DNA of 64,000 bases, from NCBI GenBank assembly GCA_013336525.1, contig JAAXTM010000007.1, positions 1 to 64,000 of the forward strand. Direction: 5' to 3'. The position numbers and the translations under genes were made by a program. This document shows, one piece after another, positions 17,015-25,832 of this stretch. Source of the stretch: Geobacteraceae bacterium (GTDB lineage: Bacteria > Desulfobacterota > Desulfuromonadia > Geobacterales > Pseudopelobacteraceae). Each line of letters opens with the position of its first letter. The stretch's first letter is position 1. Under the pieces are notes generated by a model. The model did no database searches. It saw only the letters and a list, made by a program, of their open reading frames with translations, and was not told the origin of the DNA.

Positions 17015-19810
17015 CTACCGCAATGCATATGCCACTGCCCGGCTCAGCTCACTACGGTTATACGGTTTTTGAATAAAGCCGCTGGCGCCCAACCCTAACA
17101 GCTCTTCACCTGTGCCCTCACGGCTGAATCCGGAGCAGAACAGTACTCTCAAGTCTGGATCCATATCACGCAAGCGTAGAAAGGCTTCTTTGCCACCCAT
17201 CTTAGGCATAATCATGTCCAGCATAACCAGCGAGATATCGCCCCGGTTAGCAGCAAACACCTCCAGAGCCTGTTCCCCGTTTTCAGCAATATATACCGTA
17301 TATCCAAGATCAACTAAGAGGTCTTGACCGACTTCCCGCAGAATTTTTTCATCATCGACCAGAAGAATCCCGCCTTTACCGGCAACGGTATCATCATTTG
17401 ATACCGGAGGAACTATTTCACATTCTACCATCGGAAGGTAGATTTTGAACACCGAACCTACCCCCGGTTCGCTCTGTACATACAATTCGCCCTGATGACC
17501 CCGGACTGTTCCGTAAATAGACGCCAAGCCAAGCCCGGTACCTTTACCTACCTGTTTTGTGGTAAAAAACGGTTCGAAGATATGTCCAATAACCTCTTTT
17601 GTCATGCCGACCCCGGTATCCGACACAGCAATTTCAAGATAACGGCCGGATGCGAGGGATATGTTCATCAACCGGCAGGCTGATTCATCCAGCATCTTCA
17701 CGGTGGTTGCGTAGGTCAGAGTACCACCATCAGGCATGGCATCACGGGCGTTAACCCCCAGATTAAGAAGTGCATTCTGCAACTGGGTCTGATCTCCCAT
17801 TACTACAGGATTACTATCATCCAATCGTGACTTGATCTGTATCTGCTTGTCAATGGTTCGTTCCAGCAGACTAATGACAGCAGCAATGATGTCATGAATG
17901 CGAACCGGATTTGTTATTGTTGTACCTTTGCGGGAGAATGTCAGAAGCTCACGGGTCAGATCTGCGGAACGGGTAGTTGCTTCAATAATGGTATCCACCA
18001 GCTTGTTGTTTCTGTCATCACCCTGCAGGCGGCGCTTCAGCAGTTCGGCAGCGGCCATGATGCCGGCGAGCATATTATTGAAATCATGAGCAATGCCGCC
18101 GGCTAACTGGCCGACAACATCCATCTTCTGCGATTGAAGAAGTTGGTTTTGGAGCCGCTTCTGCTCCGACATATCCATAATGGCACTCAGGGTAAATGGT
18201 TTTCCGGCAATATCCAGAAGTGCCCCCGAGAAAAAGACCGCAAACAGCTCGCCACCCTTGCGGCGCATTTCGACTTCAAAATTGTGAACGTATTTTTCTT
18301 CCCGCAACTGCTGCAGAAACCGGTCACGATCGGATTCGTTCGCCCAGACTCCGAGTTCGACAGTGGTTTTGCCGATTGCCTCTTCGCGTGAGTAGCCAAA
18401 CATCTCGACAAAGGACTGATTTACCTCACTAAAGGTTCCTTCCGGCAAACTTGTGAGCGCAACCGTTATCGGTGAATGTTCAAAAACGGCCTTGAATTTT
18501 TGCGAACTCTCTTCAACCGCCTCCAACTGGACCCGCAGCATCTCTTCAGTAGCCAGCAGTTCGTTCTGACTCAGCATGTAGTCGTCGACCTGTGCACGCA
18601 GCATCTCTTCTGTCGCCAGCAGTTCCACCTGAGATTCCTGATACTCGTCGATTTTGAGACGCAGCATCTCCTCAAGACGTCGGCGTTTGCGGATGTTCAG
18701 GGCCAAGACCATCAAACCGGCCGTACAAAACATAATAAAGAAACTACCCAGCCAGACTGCGGTCTTGTTTATGGCAAAGGTAGAAGACCGTTTATTCATT
18801 ATTATCGAGCTGGCAGGAAGCTTGGCCGGGTTTATGTCAAATTTTTCCAGAACGCAGTAATCAAACATCGGACGGGATTGATTGTCGTTTATAACCGGCA
18901 GCTTTTCCGGGAGTTCTCCTCCGATAATTCGCGCAGCAAGATCCGCCGCCTTACTCCCTTGTGTCTGCCCCTCCAGCATCAGGCCGCCGACAACGCCTGC
19001 CCCCAGTTGAACTGCATGTACGGCATAAACCGGAACCGGACTGGCGCTGCTGACCAGACGGGCCGCCTCGTACTGACTGAAGGTCCGTCCACCTTTTTCA
19101 ACCGTGTATGAAAGCAACAACACCAGTTGGTCGGGAGATAAACTCTTCAGCTTTTCAACAGCTCTCTCCAGCGGCATTTCGTCAAGAAATTCAAATTTGA
19201 TGTGCGGATAACGAGCGGCTGTTCTTTCCATTTCACGGCGTATGGCCTGGCCGGTATCGGTTTGATCATGAATGGCGACAACACCACGTACCGAAGGGTG
19301 CATCCGGAGGGCCAATCCAAGAGTACCGGCAGAATCAAGGTATTCAGTAACCCCAGTGACTGAATGGTACCCGGCGATCATGGATGGTGCAAAATCATTA
19401 ATGCCGCAGAAAACCAGAGGGGTGTCTGGAGAAATACTCGGTCGGTACTGCAACGCAAACTCCAGCGCGGCATTATCCATAGCTATGATGACATCAAGTT
19501 TACGGGATGCATACTTGCCTTCAAGCAGGTCTGCCAGGCGTGGAAAGTGTTTTTTGGTATGGAAGTTTTTTGTATCTAGATATTCAACGAAGAGTTCCGT
19601 ACGAGGAAAAGCTTTTGACAGCCCTTCACGGACCCCTGCCATCTCATTTTCCGACCAATCGTAGCTGATATTATATGAATTGAGGACAAGAATGCGCGGA
19701 ACTGAGGAGGGAGCATGAAGCGGTGTTTCAGCAAAAGACTGTACAGGCCAGGCCATACTGGTGGCAATTATGAAACAAGCCAGATAAAAATGGCGTAGCA
19801 AAGCTCTCAT
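17015..19810 (-). CDS. Membrane hybrid histidine kinase with ABC-type binding-protein sensor, ahead of pel
   Basis: A hybrid kinase of 931 residues. A signal or anchor segment (about 8-28) precedes a periplasmic ABC substrate-binding-like domain (about 40-330, ILVLNSYN). Then come a membrane helix (about 350-372), a coiled coil with repeated LLATEEMLR units (about 375-440), one PAS domain (about 445-555), HisKA with His575 (GGIAHDFNN), HATPase (about 680-790) and a receiver domain (about 810-930; VMLDMIMP). The start at 19810 precedes the signal segment; the ribosome site is weak (GGGGTC). The gap to pelA is only 60 bases with no terminator seen, so it is likely the first gene of the Pel operon. 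The periplasmic ligand is unknown. Confidence 0.87.
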   Translation of the reverse strand: MRALLRHFYLACFIIATSMAWPVQSFAETPLHAPSSVPRILVLNSYNISYDWSENEMAGVREGLSKAFPRTELFVEYLDTKNFHTKKHFPRLADLLEGKYASRKLDVIIAMDNAALEFALQYRPSISPDTPLVFCGINDFAPSMIAGYHSVTGVTEYLDSAGTLGLALRMHPSVRGVVAIHDQTDTGQAIRREMERTAARYPHIKFEFLDEMPLERAVEKLKSLSPDQLVLLLSYTVEKGGRTFSQYEAARLVSSASPVPVYAVHAVQLGAGVVGGLMLEGQTQGSKAADLAARIIGGELPEKLPVINDNQSRPMFDYCVLEKFDINPAKLPASSIIMNKRSSTFAINKTAVWLGSFFIMFCTAGLMVLALNIRKRRRLEEMLRLKIDEYQESQVELLATEEMLRAQVDDYMLSQNELLATEEMLRVQLEAVEESSQKFKAVFEHSPITVALTSLPEGTFSEVNQSFVEMFGYSREEAIGKTTVELGVWANESDRDRFLQQLREEKYVHNFEVEMRRKGGELFAVFFSGALLDIAGKPFTLSAIMDMSEQKRLQNQLLQSQKMDVVGQLAGGIAHDFNNMLAGIMAAAELLKRRLQGDDRNNKLVDTIIEATTRSADLTRELLTFSRKGTTITNPVRIHDIIAAVISLLERTIDKQIQIKSRLDDSNPVVMGDQTQLQNALLNLGVNARDAMPDGGTLTYATTVKMLDESACRLMNISLASGRYLEIAVSDTGVGMTKEVIGHIFEPFFTTKQVGKGTGLGLASIYGTVRGHQGELYVQSEPGVGSVFKIYLPMVECEIVPPVSNDDTVAGKGGILLVDDEKILREVGQDLLVDLGYTVYIAENGEQALEVFAANRGDISLVMLDMIMPKMGGKEAFLRLRDMDPDLRVLFCSGFSREGTGEELLGLGASGFIQKPYNRSELSRAVAYALR

Positions 19811-19872
19811 AAAGACCCCGTACCTATTGCTGCAAGTGAAAACAACCACGGATAAGATTCACTACCTTGGCT

Positions 19873-19895
19873 AATAATGATCGTTATTCATTATC
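19873..19895. promoter_or_regulatory. Fur-box-like palindrome upstream of the kinase-pel operon
   Basis: AATAATGA (19873-19880) and TCATTATC (19888-19895) form a nearly perfect inverted repeat with a seven-base spacer. The A+T-rich half-sites resemble the GATAAT/ATTATC units of Fur boxes. The element lies 63 bases ahead of the kinase ATG, where an operator would be expected. No clear -10/-35 pair was identified with it. Confidence 0.4.
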
Positions 19896-19924
19896 ATATC
19901 TGCAAAGACTGCGAAACTAATTAA

Positions 19925-19957
19925 AACGGCCGTCAGGAATAAATCATGACGGCCGTT
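19925..19957 (-). terminator. Rho-independent terminator after the parvulin gene
   Basis: AACGGCCGTC (19925-19934) and GACGGCCGTT (19948-19957) form a perfect ten-pair stem. On the minus strand it is followed by TTTTAATT. It lies 34 bases after the stop codon of the peptidyl-prolyl isomerase gene and separates that gene from the kinase-pel unit. Confidence 0.75.
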
Positions 19958-19991
19958 GAAATTATGGTAACAAACAAATAATGCCGCCGAT

Positions 19992-21011
19992 TTATTTTAA
20001 TAGAACCTCGATTTTGGCGCTTTTTCTGGCATCGGCAATAAACGACTGGATAGCATCGTTAATTTTCTGCCCATTTAGATATTCTTCAATTCTGGGCTTT
20101 GCATCCTTAAAAGCAACCGTTTCGGCCGCTTTTTTCTCGGTCAGCTTGATAATGTGATAGCCAAACTGGGTTTCGACAACATCACTGACCTCACCTGGCT
20201 TAAGAGAAAATGCGGCTTTTTCAAACGCAGGCACCATCTGCCCTTTACCAAAGAAACCGAGATCTCCGCCTTGCTGACTGCTGGGACAGGATGAATTCCC
20301 CTTGGCCAAAGCAGCGAAATCAGCACCGCCTGTCAGCTCCTTTTTCAACTTTTCGGCCTTTTCACGTCCTTTTTTCCTGTCGTCTGCAGATGCTTTTTCA
20401 TCAATACCAATCAGAATATGGCTGGCTTTAACGCCTTCTTCCTGCTTGAATTTGTCCAGGTTTTTATCATAAAAAGCGCGGACTTCAGTTTCAGTAGCAG
20501 CATTTTTTTTCACAAATGTCGTTTCAATAAAGCGTGAGATCAAAAGGTCGCGGCGAGTATACTCACGCAGGTCTTTTTCAGTCATCTCCATGTCTTTAAT
20601 GGCATTTTTGAAGCCTTGCTCATCATTAAATTTAGCTTTTCCATCGGCAATCTTGGTATCGATTTCTTTATCCAGATCTTTATGCTCCAGCTTCGCAGCA
20701 GCTTGATACAGCAATTCAGCAGATATCAGCTGTTCAACCGCCTGCTTGTCGATTGCCGCTTGCTGTTCAGCCGGCGCTGTCTGCCCGCGCAGCAGAACTT
20801 TTTTTGCACGGCGCAGCTCTACAGCATCGATAGCAGTCCCGTTAACACGGGCTACAGGGCCCTGTGGCGTAACAGCGGCAACCGATACAGGAACAGGGGG
20901 GCTCGTTTTTTTTGCTTCATGCTCGGCAGCAGCAACAAAGCTTGCAGACGAAACGACTGCAGCTACAAGGAATCCTTTCAAAAACCATACAGATGAATTG
21001 TTTTTTTGCAT
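19992..21011 (-). CDS. Periplasmic peptidyl-prolyl cis-trans isomerase (parvulin, SurA/PpiC type)
   Basis: A foldase of 339 residues. A signal peptide (about 1-29, ending VAAAEH) precedes a SurA-like helical chaperone region (about 50-185, including the VARVNGTAIDAVEL start) and a single parvulin domain (about 190-290; ASHILIG, GGDLGFFGKGQMVPAF and FGYHIIKL motifs). It probably assists folding of exported proteins. An AAGGAG site lies upstream of the ATG. It is a single-gene unit ending in the terminator at 19925-19957. Which named member (SurA, PrsA or PpiC-like) cannot be decided. Confidence 0.9.
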   Translation of the reverse strand: MQKNNSSVWFLKGFLVAAVVSSASFVAAAEHEAKKTSPPVPVSVAAVTPQGPVARVNGTAIDAVELRRAKKVLLRGQTAPAEQQAAIDKQAVEQLISAELLYQAAAKLEHKDLDKEIDTKIADGKAKFNDEQGFKNAIKDMEMTEKDLREYTRRDLLISRFIETTFVKKNAATETEVRAFYDKNLDKFKQEEGVKASHILIGIDEKASADDRKKGREKAEKLKKELTGGADFAALAKGNSSCPSSQQGGDLGFFGKGQMVPAFEKAAFSLKPGEVSDVVETQFGYHIIKLTEKKAAETVAFKDAKPRIEEYLNGQKINDAIQSFIADARKSAKIEVLLK

Positions 21012-21188
21012 TGTACCGGTTACTCCTTAATATAAATTTTTCGTGAGTGTAGCACATTAATCCTGAGCATGAAAAGCCAAACATATTTTTGACATTTGTA
21101 ATACTTTCAGATACATTCTGCGACTGAATCAGACACCAATCAGCTTGTGTTCTACAGTCGGTTTTCAGCCAGTTAACCAGGAGGAAAA
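21012..21188. promoter_or_regulatory. Divergent intergenic region between parvulin and cheY genes
   Basis: About 177 bases separate the divergent starts and should hold both promoters. An AAGGAG site serves the parvulin gene and AGGAGG (21179-21184) serves cheY. No confident promoter boxes or operator palindromes were seen. Confidence 0.4.
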
Positions 21189-21554
21189 GTGGAAATGAAA
21201 AGGGTCCTTGTAGTAGATGACAGCCTCTCAGTTGCACGCCAGCTTGAGAAGATAATTGCTGAATCAGGCGATTTCACCTGTGTCGGCCATGCCAAAAACG
21301 GCGCCGAAGCGATCAAGATGAATCACACCGAAAATCCTGAAATTATCTGTATGGACATGAACATGCCGGGTATGGACGGCCTTACAGCACTGCGTACGCT
21401 CTCAGTCATGGACAAAGAGGTCAAGGTTGTAATGGTGACATCGCTTGGCGGCGTTGGTGACAAGTTTACCGAGGCACTTAAACTTGGCGCAAAAAATGTC
21501 ATCTCGAAGCCGTTTGAAGCCGATAATGTCCTGAGGATCCTGCGGGAACTCTGA
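21189..21554 (+). CDS. CheY-like single-domain response regulator
   Basis: A stand-alone receiver domain of 121 residues with the acidic pair and phospho-acceptor in VLVVDDS and ICMDMNMPGMDG, the Thr/Ser switch in MVTSLGG and the conserved Lys in ISKPFEA. It starts either at GTG 21189, four bases after AGGAGG, or at ATG 21195, ten bases after it; the second is equally plausible and gives 119 residues. It has no output domain, so it probably acts by binding a partner. The CheX-like gene 100 bases downstream suggests a CheY-phosphatase pair. Confidence 0.88.
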   Translation: MEMKRVLVVDDSLSVARQLEKIIAESGDFTCVGHAKNGAEAIKMNHTENPEIICMDMNMPGMDGLTALRTLSVMDKEVKVVMVTSLGGVGDKFTEALKLGAKNVISKPFEADNVLRILREL

Positions 21555-21654
21555 TTCATCAAATTCATGCTTCAGTAAGGTATAAATGATTTTCTAAAAG
21601 AAAAAATCTTTGACGCACTTATCCTGTTATCAGGGTTAGACAAGGGGCGCTAAT

Positions 21655-22521
21655 ATGGCTGTTAAATTTTTTGGACAGTTTTTAATTGAACAGAGTGTAG
21701 TCACAAGTGATGCGCTGCTGAACGCTATTGATCTTCAGGACAAGAACAACCTTAAACTCGGTGAAATGGCCGTATCAATGGGCCTGATTACAGCGTCTGA
21801 CATCCAGCGTGCCCACAACGCTCAGATGTCCAAAGACATGAAACTTGGCGATCTGCTGGTCGAGATGGGATTTCTGACACTCGACCAGCTAAACGATGTC
21901 ATTACACGCCAGAAGAACACCCATCTGTACATCGGTGAAGCGCTGGTACAGGTTGGAGCGTTGACAAGTGACAACCTCCAGAAACAACTGGATGCCTTCA
22001 AGGCTGATCAAGCCGGATACGTATCGGACGGCATTGAGCTTCCGATAGCCTCCGCAAACAATAAAATCTGGGAAATGACGGCTGACCTTACCTACAAGAT
22101 GGTTACCCGTGTACTCAACCTGCGGTTCCGGCCAGGCAAATGTACCCTTGCAACATCTATCTCCCATAACTTCATGCTGGCAGCTATGGATTTTGCGGGA
22201 GATGCGGAAGCCCGCTATCTGCTCTCCGTGTCAGAGGGGCTGCAAAAATCGATTGCAAAGGCAATATTAAATGAGGAATCGGTTGATGGCGAACCAGTAG
22301 AAATACTGGAAGACACCGTAATGGAATTTATCAATGTTGTCTGCGGCAACGTAGCGGCCAAAGCTTCACAGATGGGGATTATCATGAACATCAATCCCCC
22401 GGTTACAGTTCACTCGCCGCTCGGCGGCATGCCGATTCCTGACGGCCACAAGGCGCTCAGCTTTCCGATTCACATTGAAGACGGAGACACGATGGAGTTG
22501 ATTCTGCTGATCAAAGAATAA
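21655..22521 (+). CDS. CheX-like protein with N-terminal MshEN-type repeats
   Basis: A soluble protein of 288 residues. The N-terminal part (about 1-125) has repeated FGQFLIEQSVVT, LGDLLVEMGFLT and IGEALVQVGALT units like the MshEN/GspE N-terminal fold, which in some ATPases binds cyclic-di-GMP. The C-terminal part (about 135-288) resembles the CheX/CheC phosphatase fold, with an ILEDTVMEFINVVCGNVA helix. A role in dephosphorylating the neighbouring CheY-like protein is inferred from adjacency and fold. Whether the N-terminal repeats bind a nucleotide is unknown. Confidence 0.7.
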   Translation: MAVKFFGQFLIEQSVVTSDALLNAIDLQDKNNLKLGEMAVSMGLITASDIQRAHNAQMSKDMKLGDLLVEMGFLTLDQLNDVITRQKNTHLYIGEALVQVGALTSDNLQKQLDAFKADQAGYVSDGIELPIASANNKIWEMTADLTYKMVTRVLNLRFRPGKCTLATSISHNFMLAAMDFAGDAEARYLLSVSEGLQKSIAKAILNEESVDGEPVEILEDTVMEFINVVCGNVAAKASQMGIIMNINPPVTVHSPLGGMPIPDGHKALSFPIHIEDGDTMELILLIKE

Positions 22522-22544
22522 AAAATCATCACACACAGAAAATC

Positions 22545-22585
22545 AAGCCTCAGGGGTTATTAAAAAACCCTGGAGGCTTTTTTAT
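22545..22585. terminator. Bidirectional terminator between cheX-like and trmN6 genes
   Basis: GCCTCAGGGGTT (22547-22558) pairs with AACCCTGGAGGC (22566-22577) with one bulge. T-runs follow on the plus strand (TTTTTTTA), and a weaker one (TTGATTTT) follows on the minus strand. It lies between two converging genes. Confidence 0.8.
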
Positions 22586-22591
22586 TATCAC

Positions 22592-23311
22592 TCACCGCCA
22601 AACCTCATCGGTATACTCCCCGTTCATATCCCGCACGAACAAAGGCGGCTGCACAACCGGTGTGCTGCGTCTCCCTTTGGCCAATTCTGCCATGAACATG
22701 GTTGCCGGTGACTCCGCATTGCTGTGAATCATGCGCAGCCGCAGCACGGACAATTTCATTTCAGAGGCGAGCGCCATGAATTCGGGCAGACGGGACGGAA
22801 GCTGAATGAAGCATATTTTGCCAGTAGGTTTTACCAGATATTTGGCCGCAGCCAAAAAATCAGACAGGCCGGCAGTCGTTTCATGGCGGGCACTATCGCG
22901 CCCGGCCTTTGGGCTGACTTTACCACTGCCGGCTTTCCGGAACGGGGGGTTGGATACTACCAGATCAAAGGTTGAATCAGGACATTTTTTGCGCAAACTC
23001 ATCACATCTTCAGCCAGCACGGAAACTCTCTCGGAAAGATCATTGTGCTGAATATTTTGTTCGATAAGCGCTGCCATATCAGGGTTGTTTTCGACTGCAA
23101 TCACTGAAGCCGCAGGGTTGATCCGCGCCAGCACCAGAGAGATGATGCCGCAGCCGGCTCCAAGGTCAATAATGCTTTCACCGGGCTTCACTTCCGGGCA
23201 GAACCTTGCCAAAAGCAGAGGATCCAGCGAATAACGATACCCCTTGCGTGGTTGGAACAGTTGCAGATCAAACAGTTTGATCTCATCTTGCGTCAAACAG
23301 TCACCCCTCAC
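22592..23311 (-). CDS. tRNA1(Val) (adenine-37-N6)-methyltransferase-like protein
   Basis: A protein of 239 residues with the class I methyltransferase fold: SAM-binding motif IIDLGAGCGIISLVLA (about 43-58), an acidic VIAVENN strand end and the catalytic NPPF motif typical of N6-adenine methyltransferases (VVSNPPFRK, about residue 125). This matches the TrmN6/YfiC family acting on tRNA. It begins with GTG at 23311, overlapping the yfhO-type gene by 11 bases; a TTG at 23296 preceded by GAGGGG is an alternative start. Its place at the end of a polysaccharide operon is probably incidental. Confidence 0.82.
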   Translation of the reverse strand: MRGDCLTQDEIKLFDLQLFQPRKGYRYSLDPLLLARFCPEVKPGESIIDLGAGCGIISLVLARINPAASVIAVENNPDMAALIEQNIQHNDLSERVSVLAEDVMSLRKKCPDSTFDLVVSNPPFRKAGSGKVSPKAGRDSARHETTAGLSDFLAAAKYLVKPTGKICFIQLPSRLPEFMALASEMKLSVLRLRMIHSNAESPATMFMAELAKGRRSTPVVQPPLFVRDMNGEYTDEVWR

Positions 23312-25766
23312 ACTTCACATTTTTACGACGTAAAAACCACTCGCGAATGAGCATCCCGGCAAACAGAGCAAACGAAGCCAGTGTCAGATACTTGCCGATC
23401 TTGAAGGGGAGCGGATCGAAACGGAACTCTACTTTGTGGCTGCCTGGTGTGAGGTAGACGCCTCGTAAGATATGATTGACCGGAACGATCTCGGTCGGCT
23501 TGCCATCAACAGTGGCTTTCCATCCCTGATAATACTTTTCCCCCAGCACCAGCAGTGCATTGACTGGAGTCGCTGCATCGACAACAATATGGTCCCCTTC
23601 ATACACAGGTATCGAGACGTTCTGCACAGGAAGTGGGGACAGCTGACCGTTCGGATCAGCGAGCGGAATTGGTGGTTGAGCTTCCACCATAGCTATGGTC
23701 GCCGGGTTGAACTGCGGGCTTTGCAAAATCGCCAGGCGCTGGGCCGGATCGGTTACCAATGCCGCAGAGGGTACCAGCCAACCCTTGGGAAGAACTTGCC
23801 GGTTTTCGAGGAGAACTAAAGCGCTGTCCGGGGGGGTAAAGGCCGGTACATATTTCTCTCCCATCTGCGCTTTCTGCAGTTGATAGTCGGCACTCGGCAT
23901 GATCAGGTACTTGACGTTGAGGATATCAGTCATAGGACCGGCGACGTTGAGGCTGTCAAGATACTGCTGCCAGCGCACATGCTGGACCGGATTGGAGGTA
24001 AACATCACCGGAATACCGGCCGTGGCATACTGCATCGGGTCGCTGCCGTCCATGGGGAGCGTCCGGTACTGGGTCGTGTTATTAGCAAGCAGGTATTCAA
24101 CAAGCGGTGATTTTACCCCTTTGTCCCTGTGCGGCTCATCCGTCAGAAACATGAATTTACTGTTGATCCTCCCCACATCGAAGAGAAAGAGCAGCAGAAG
24201 AAGATATGGAAGTATCCTGACGGGCAGCCTTTTCCAATGATACGCCGTGAAAAGCGCTGCAAACAACGCCGCCAATCCGGCGGCAAGGGTTGTCTCAAAA
24301 ACCAGATTGTTCCAGCGCTGCAGTACCAGCTGTCCCCCCCCCTGCTCGTAACGGGTCGGCTGGGCCAGTATTTCAACGAAGCTGTTAAGCCACAGTTCTT
24401 TGCCGATCATCTCAGCTGTCAGCAGCAGAAGCAGCGCAAGCGGGACGGCCAGTATGCCAACGATATAGCGGCGGAAGGCCAGAGTGCCACGCAGCGACTC
24501 ATCACGCAGAATGTCAAGCCCCCTCGCTGCCAGCACCCCCACTCCCAGCACCGGCATGAACATGATCATTTTCGGCACCCTAAAACGGTTGATGCCTGGG
24601 AAGTAATCGAATAGAAGATTGTAAAATGGTGTGTACTTGCCCATGGAGAACAGGAGACCCACCACCACGGCAGCCAGTGCAATCCAGGTTATCGGGTCAC
24701 GCCGGAAGAGCAGCGGCAGCGGTAACAGCAACAACGGGAGTAGTCCCATATAACTGACGGTCTGAGTGAAGCGCATCCTGCCCCAGTAATATGATGCAAT
24801 ACTGTCCGGATTTGGACCTGCCTCCTGACGAGATAAACCGAAGAAACCGGGTATGACTAGTGCGGCGAGCTCTTCAGGCGGAAGTGACCATGACATCGCC
24901 TCTTCCCGTTCAAGTCCACCCTTCGGCTGACTGGCGCTGCTTCCGGCAACTGTGTTCGCACCGCTTTCTGCGCCGCGGTTGGTACCTTTGGACCAGTTGG
25001 CAAGAGGAACCAACGAGATTGCTACGGTGGAAAGGAAAAAGAACAGCAGTGCCAGATTCATACCAAGCAGTTTGAATGTGCCCCGCTTCCCCTCTTTCAC
25101 TTCGCTCCGATAGATAAAGGCCAATCTGATGACCGCATACAGAGCCATGCCGAGGCAGGTGTAAAAAGCAACCTGCCAATGGGTATGAAAAAATTGATAG
25201 GCAAGCACAACAGCGGTCGTCAGGAAGAAGATCAAACGGCGGGTCTGGAACCCTTTTTCAAAGAAATAGAAGGCCCACGGGGCAAAGGAGATAGTGGCTA
25301 TCTTCATGACGTGACCGGCATTGATCAGTGACGCGTTTTCCGGAGCGATGGCGAAGATCAGACCGCCGAGCAGCGCGGCAAAGCGGCTGGTGCCGATCAG
25401 GCGGCAATAGTAGTAGGTGCCGGCAGCGCCAATAAAGAGCTGGAAGATGATATACCAGGCAACGCTTGCCGGTGCGGGAAAGAGCCAGAAAATGAGTCGT
25501 TGAAAGAGCAGGAACTGTAGCGAAGCCATACCCCCCTCATTAGTATGGCCGCTGTTTACAAACAGATTCCAATCAGCGTTCGAGAGGTTAATCTTGAAAA
25601 TTGCCCAGAAGGGCTGGTCTCCGCCCCCCTTCACTCCCCAGTAAAACTCATTGATAATGTCTGGAGCCCGAATGATCTGGTGGGTAAAAAGGATCTTCGA
25701 GAACAACAGAATCAGCCCCGCCAGGAGAGCGACGATAATCAGCAGGTCTTTTTTACGTTCAGCCAT
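23301..25766 (-). CDS. YfhO-family multi-spanning membrane protein
   Basis: A protein of 821 residues with about twelve to fourteen hydrophobic segments over residues 8-530, an extracytoplasmic domain of about 250 residues (about 540-785) and a final membrane helix (about 790-810) followed by a basic tail. The layout and the motifs GSHKVEFRFDP and YYQGWKATVDG near the C-terminus are those of YfhO-like proteins, thought to be GT-C-type enzymes that add sugars to polymers outside the membrane. It is the last membrane component of the polysaccharide cluster. The substrate is unknown. Confidence 0.82.
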   Translation of the reverse strand: MAERKKDLLIIVALLAGLILLFSKILFTHQIIRAPDIINEFYWGVKGGGDQPFWAIFKINLSNADWNLFVNSGHTNEGGMASLQFLLFQRLIFWLFPAPASVAWYIIFQLFIGAAGTYYYCRLIGTSRFAALLGGLIFAIAPENASLINAGHVMKIATISFAPWAFYFFEKGFQTRRLIFFLTTAVVLAYQFFHTHWQVAFYTCLGMALYAVIRLAFIYRSEVKEGKRGTFKLLGMNLALLFFFLSTVAISLVPLANWSKGTNRGAESGANTVAGSSASQPKGGLEREEAMSWSLPPEELAALVIPGFFGLSRQEAGPNPDSIASYYWGRMRFTQTVSYMGLLPLLLLPLPLLFRRDPITWIALAAVVVGLLFSMGKYTPFYNLLFDYFPGINRFRVPKMIMFMPVLGVGVLAARGLDILRDESLRGTLAFRRYIVGILAVPLALLLLLTAEMIGKELWLNSFVEILAQPTRYEQGGGQLVLQRWNNLVFETTLAAGLAALFAALFTAYHWKRLPVRILPYLLLLLFLFDVGRINSKFMFLTDEPHRDKGVKSPLVEYLLANNTTQYRTLPMDGSDPMQYATAGIPVMFTSNPVQHVRWQQYLDSLNVAGPMTDILNVKYLIMPSADYQLQKAQMGEKYVPAFTPPDSALVLLENRQVLPKGWLVPSAALVTDPAQRLAILQSPQFNPATIAMVEAQPPIPLADPNGQLSPLPVQNVSIPVYEGDHIVVDAATPVNALLVLGEKYYQGWKATVDGKPTEIVPVNHILRGVYLTPGSHKVEFRFDPLPFKIGKYLTLASFALFAGMLIREWFLRRKNVKCEG

Positions 25767-25832
25767 GAGGAAGCTCCATGCTTAACCAATAAAATTTGTC
25801 GCAGGTTCAAATTTTGTAAATATACATTTAAA

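Noticed and set aside
21012-21188. A sigma-54 promoter (TGGCAC-N5-TTGC) ahead of cheY
   Set aside because: No stretch close to the consensus was found on either strand.
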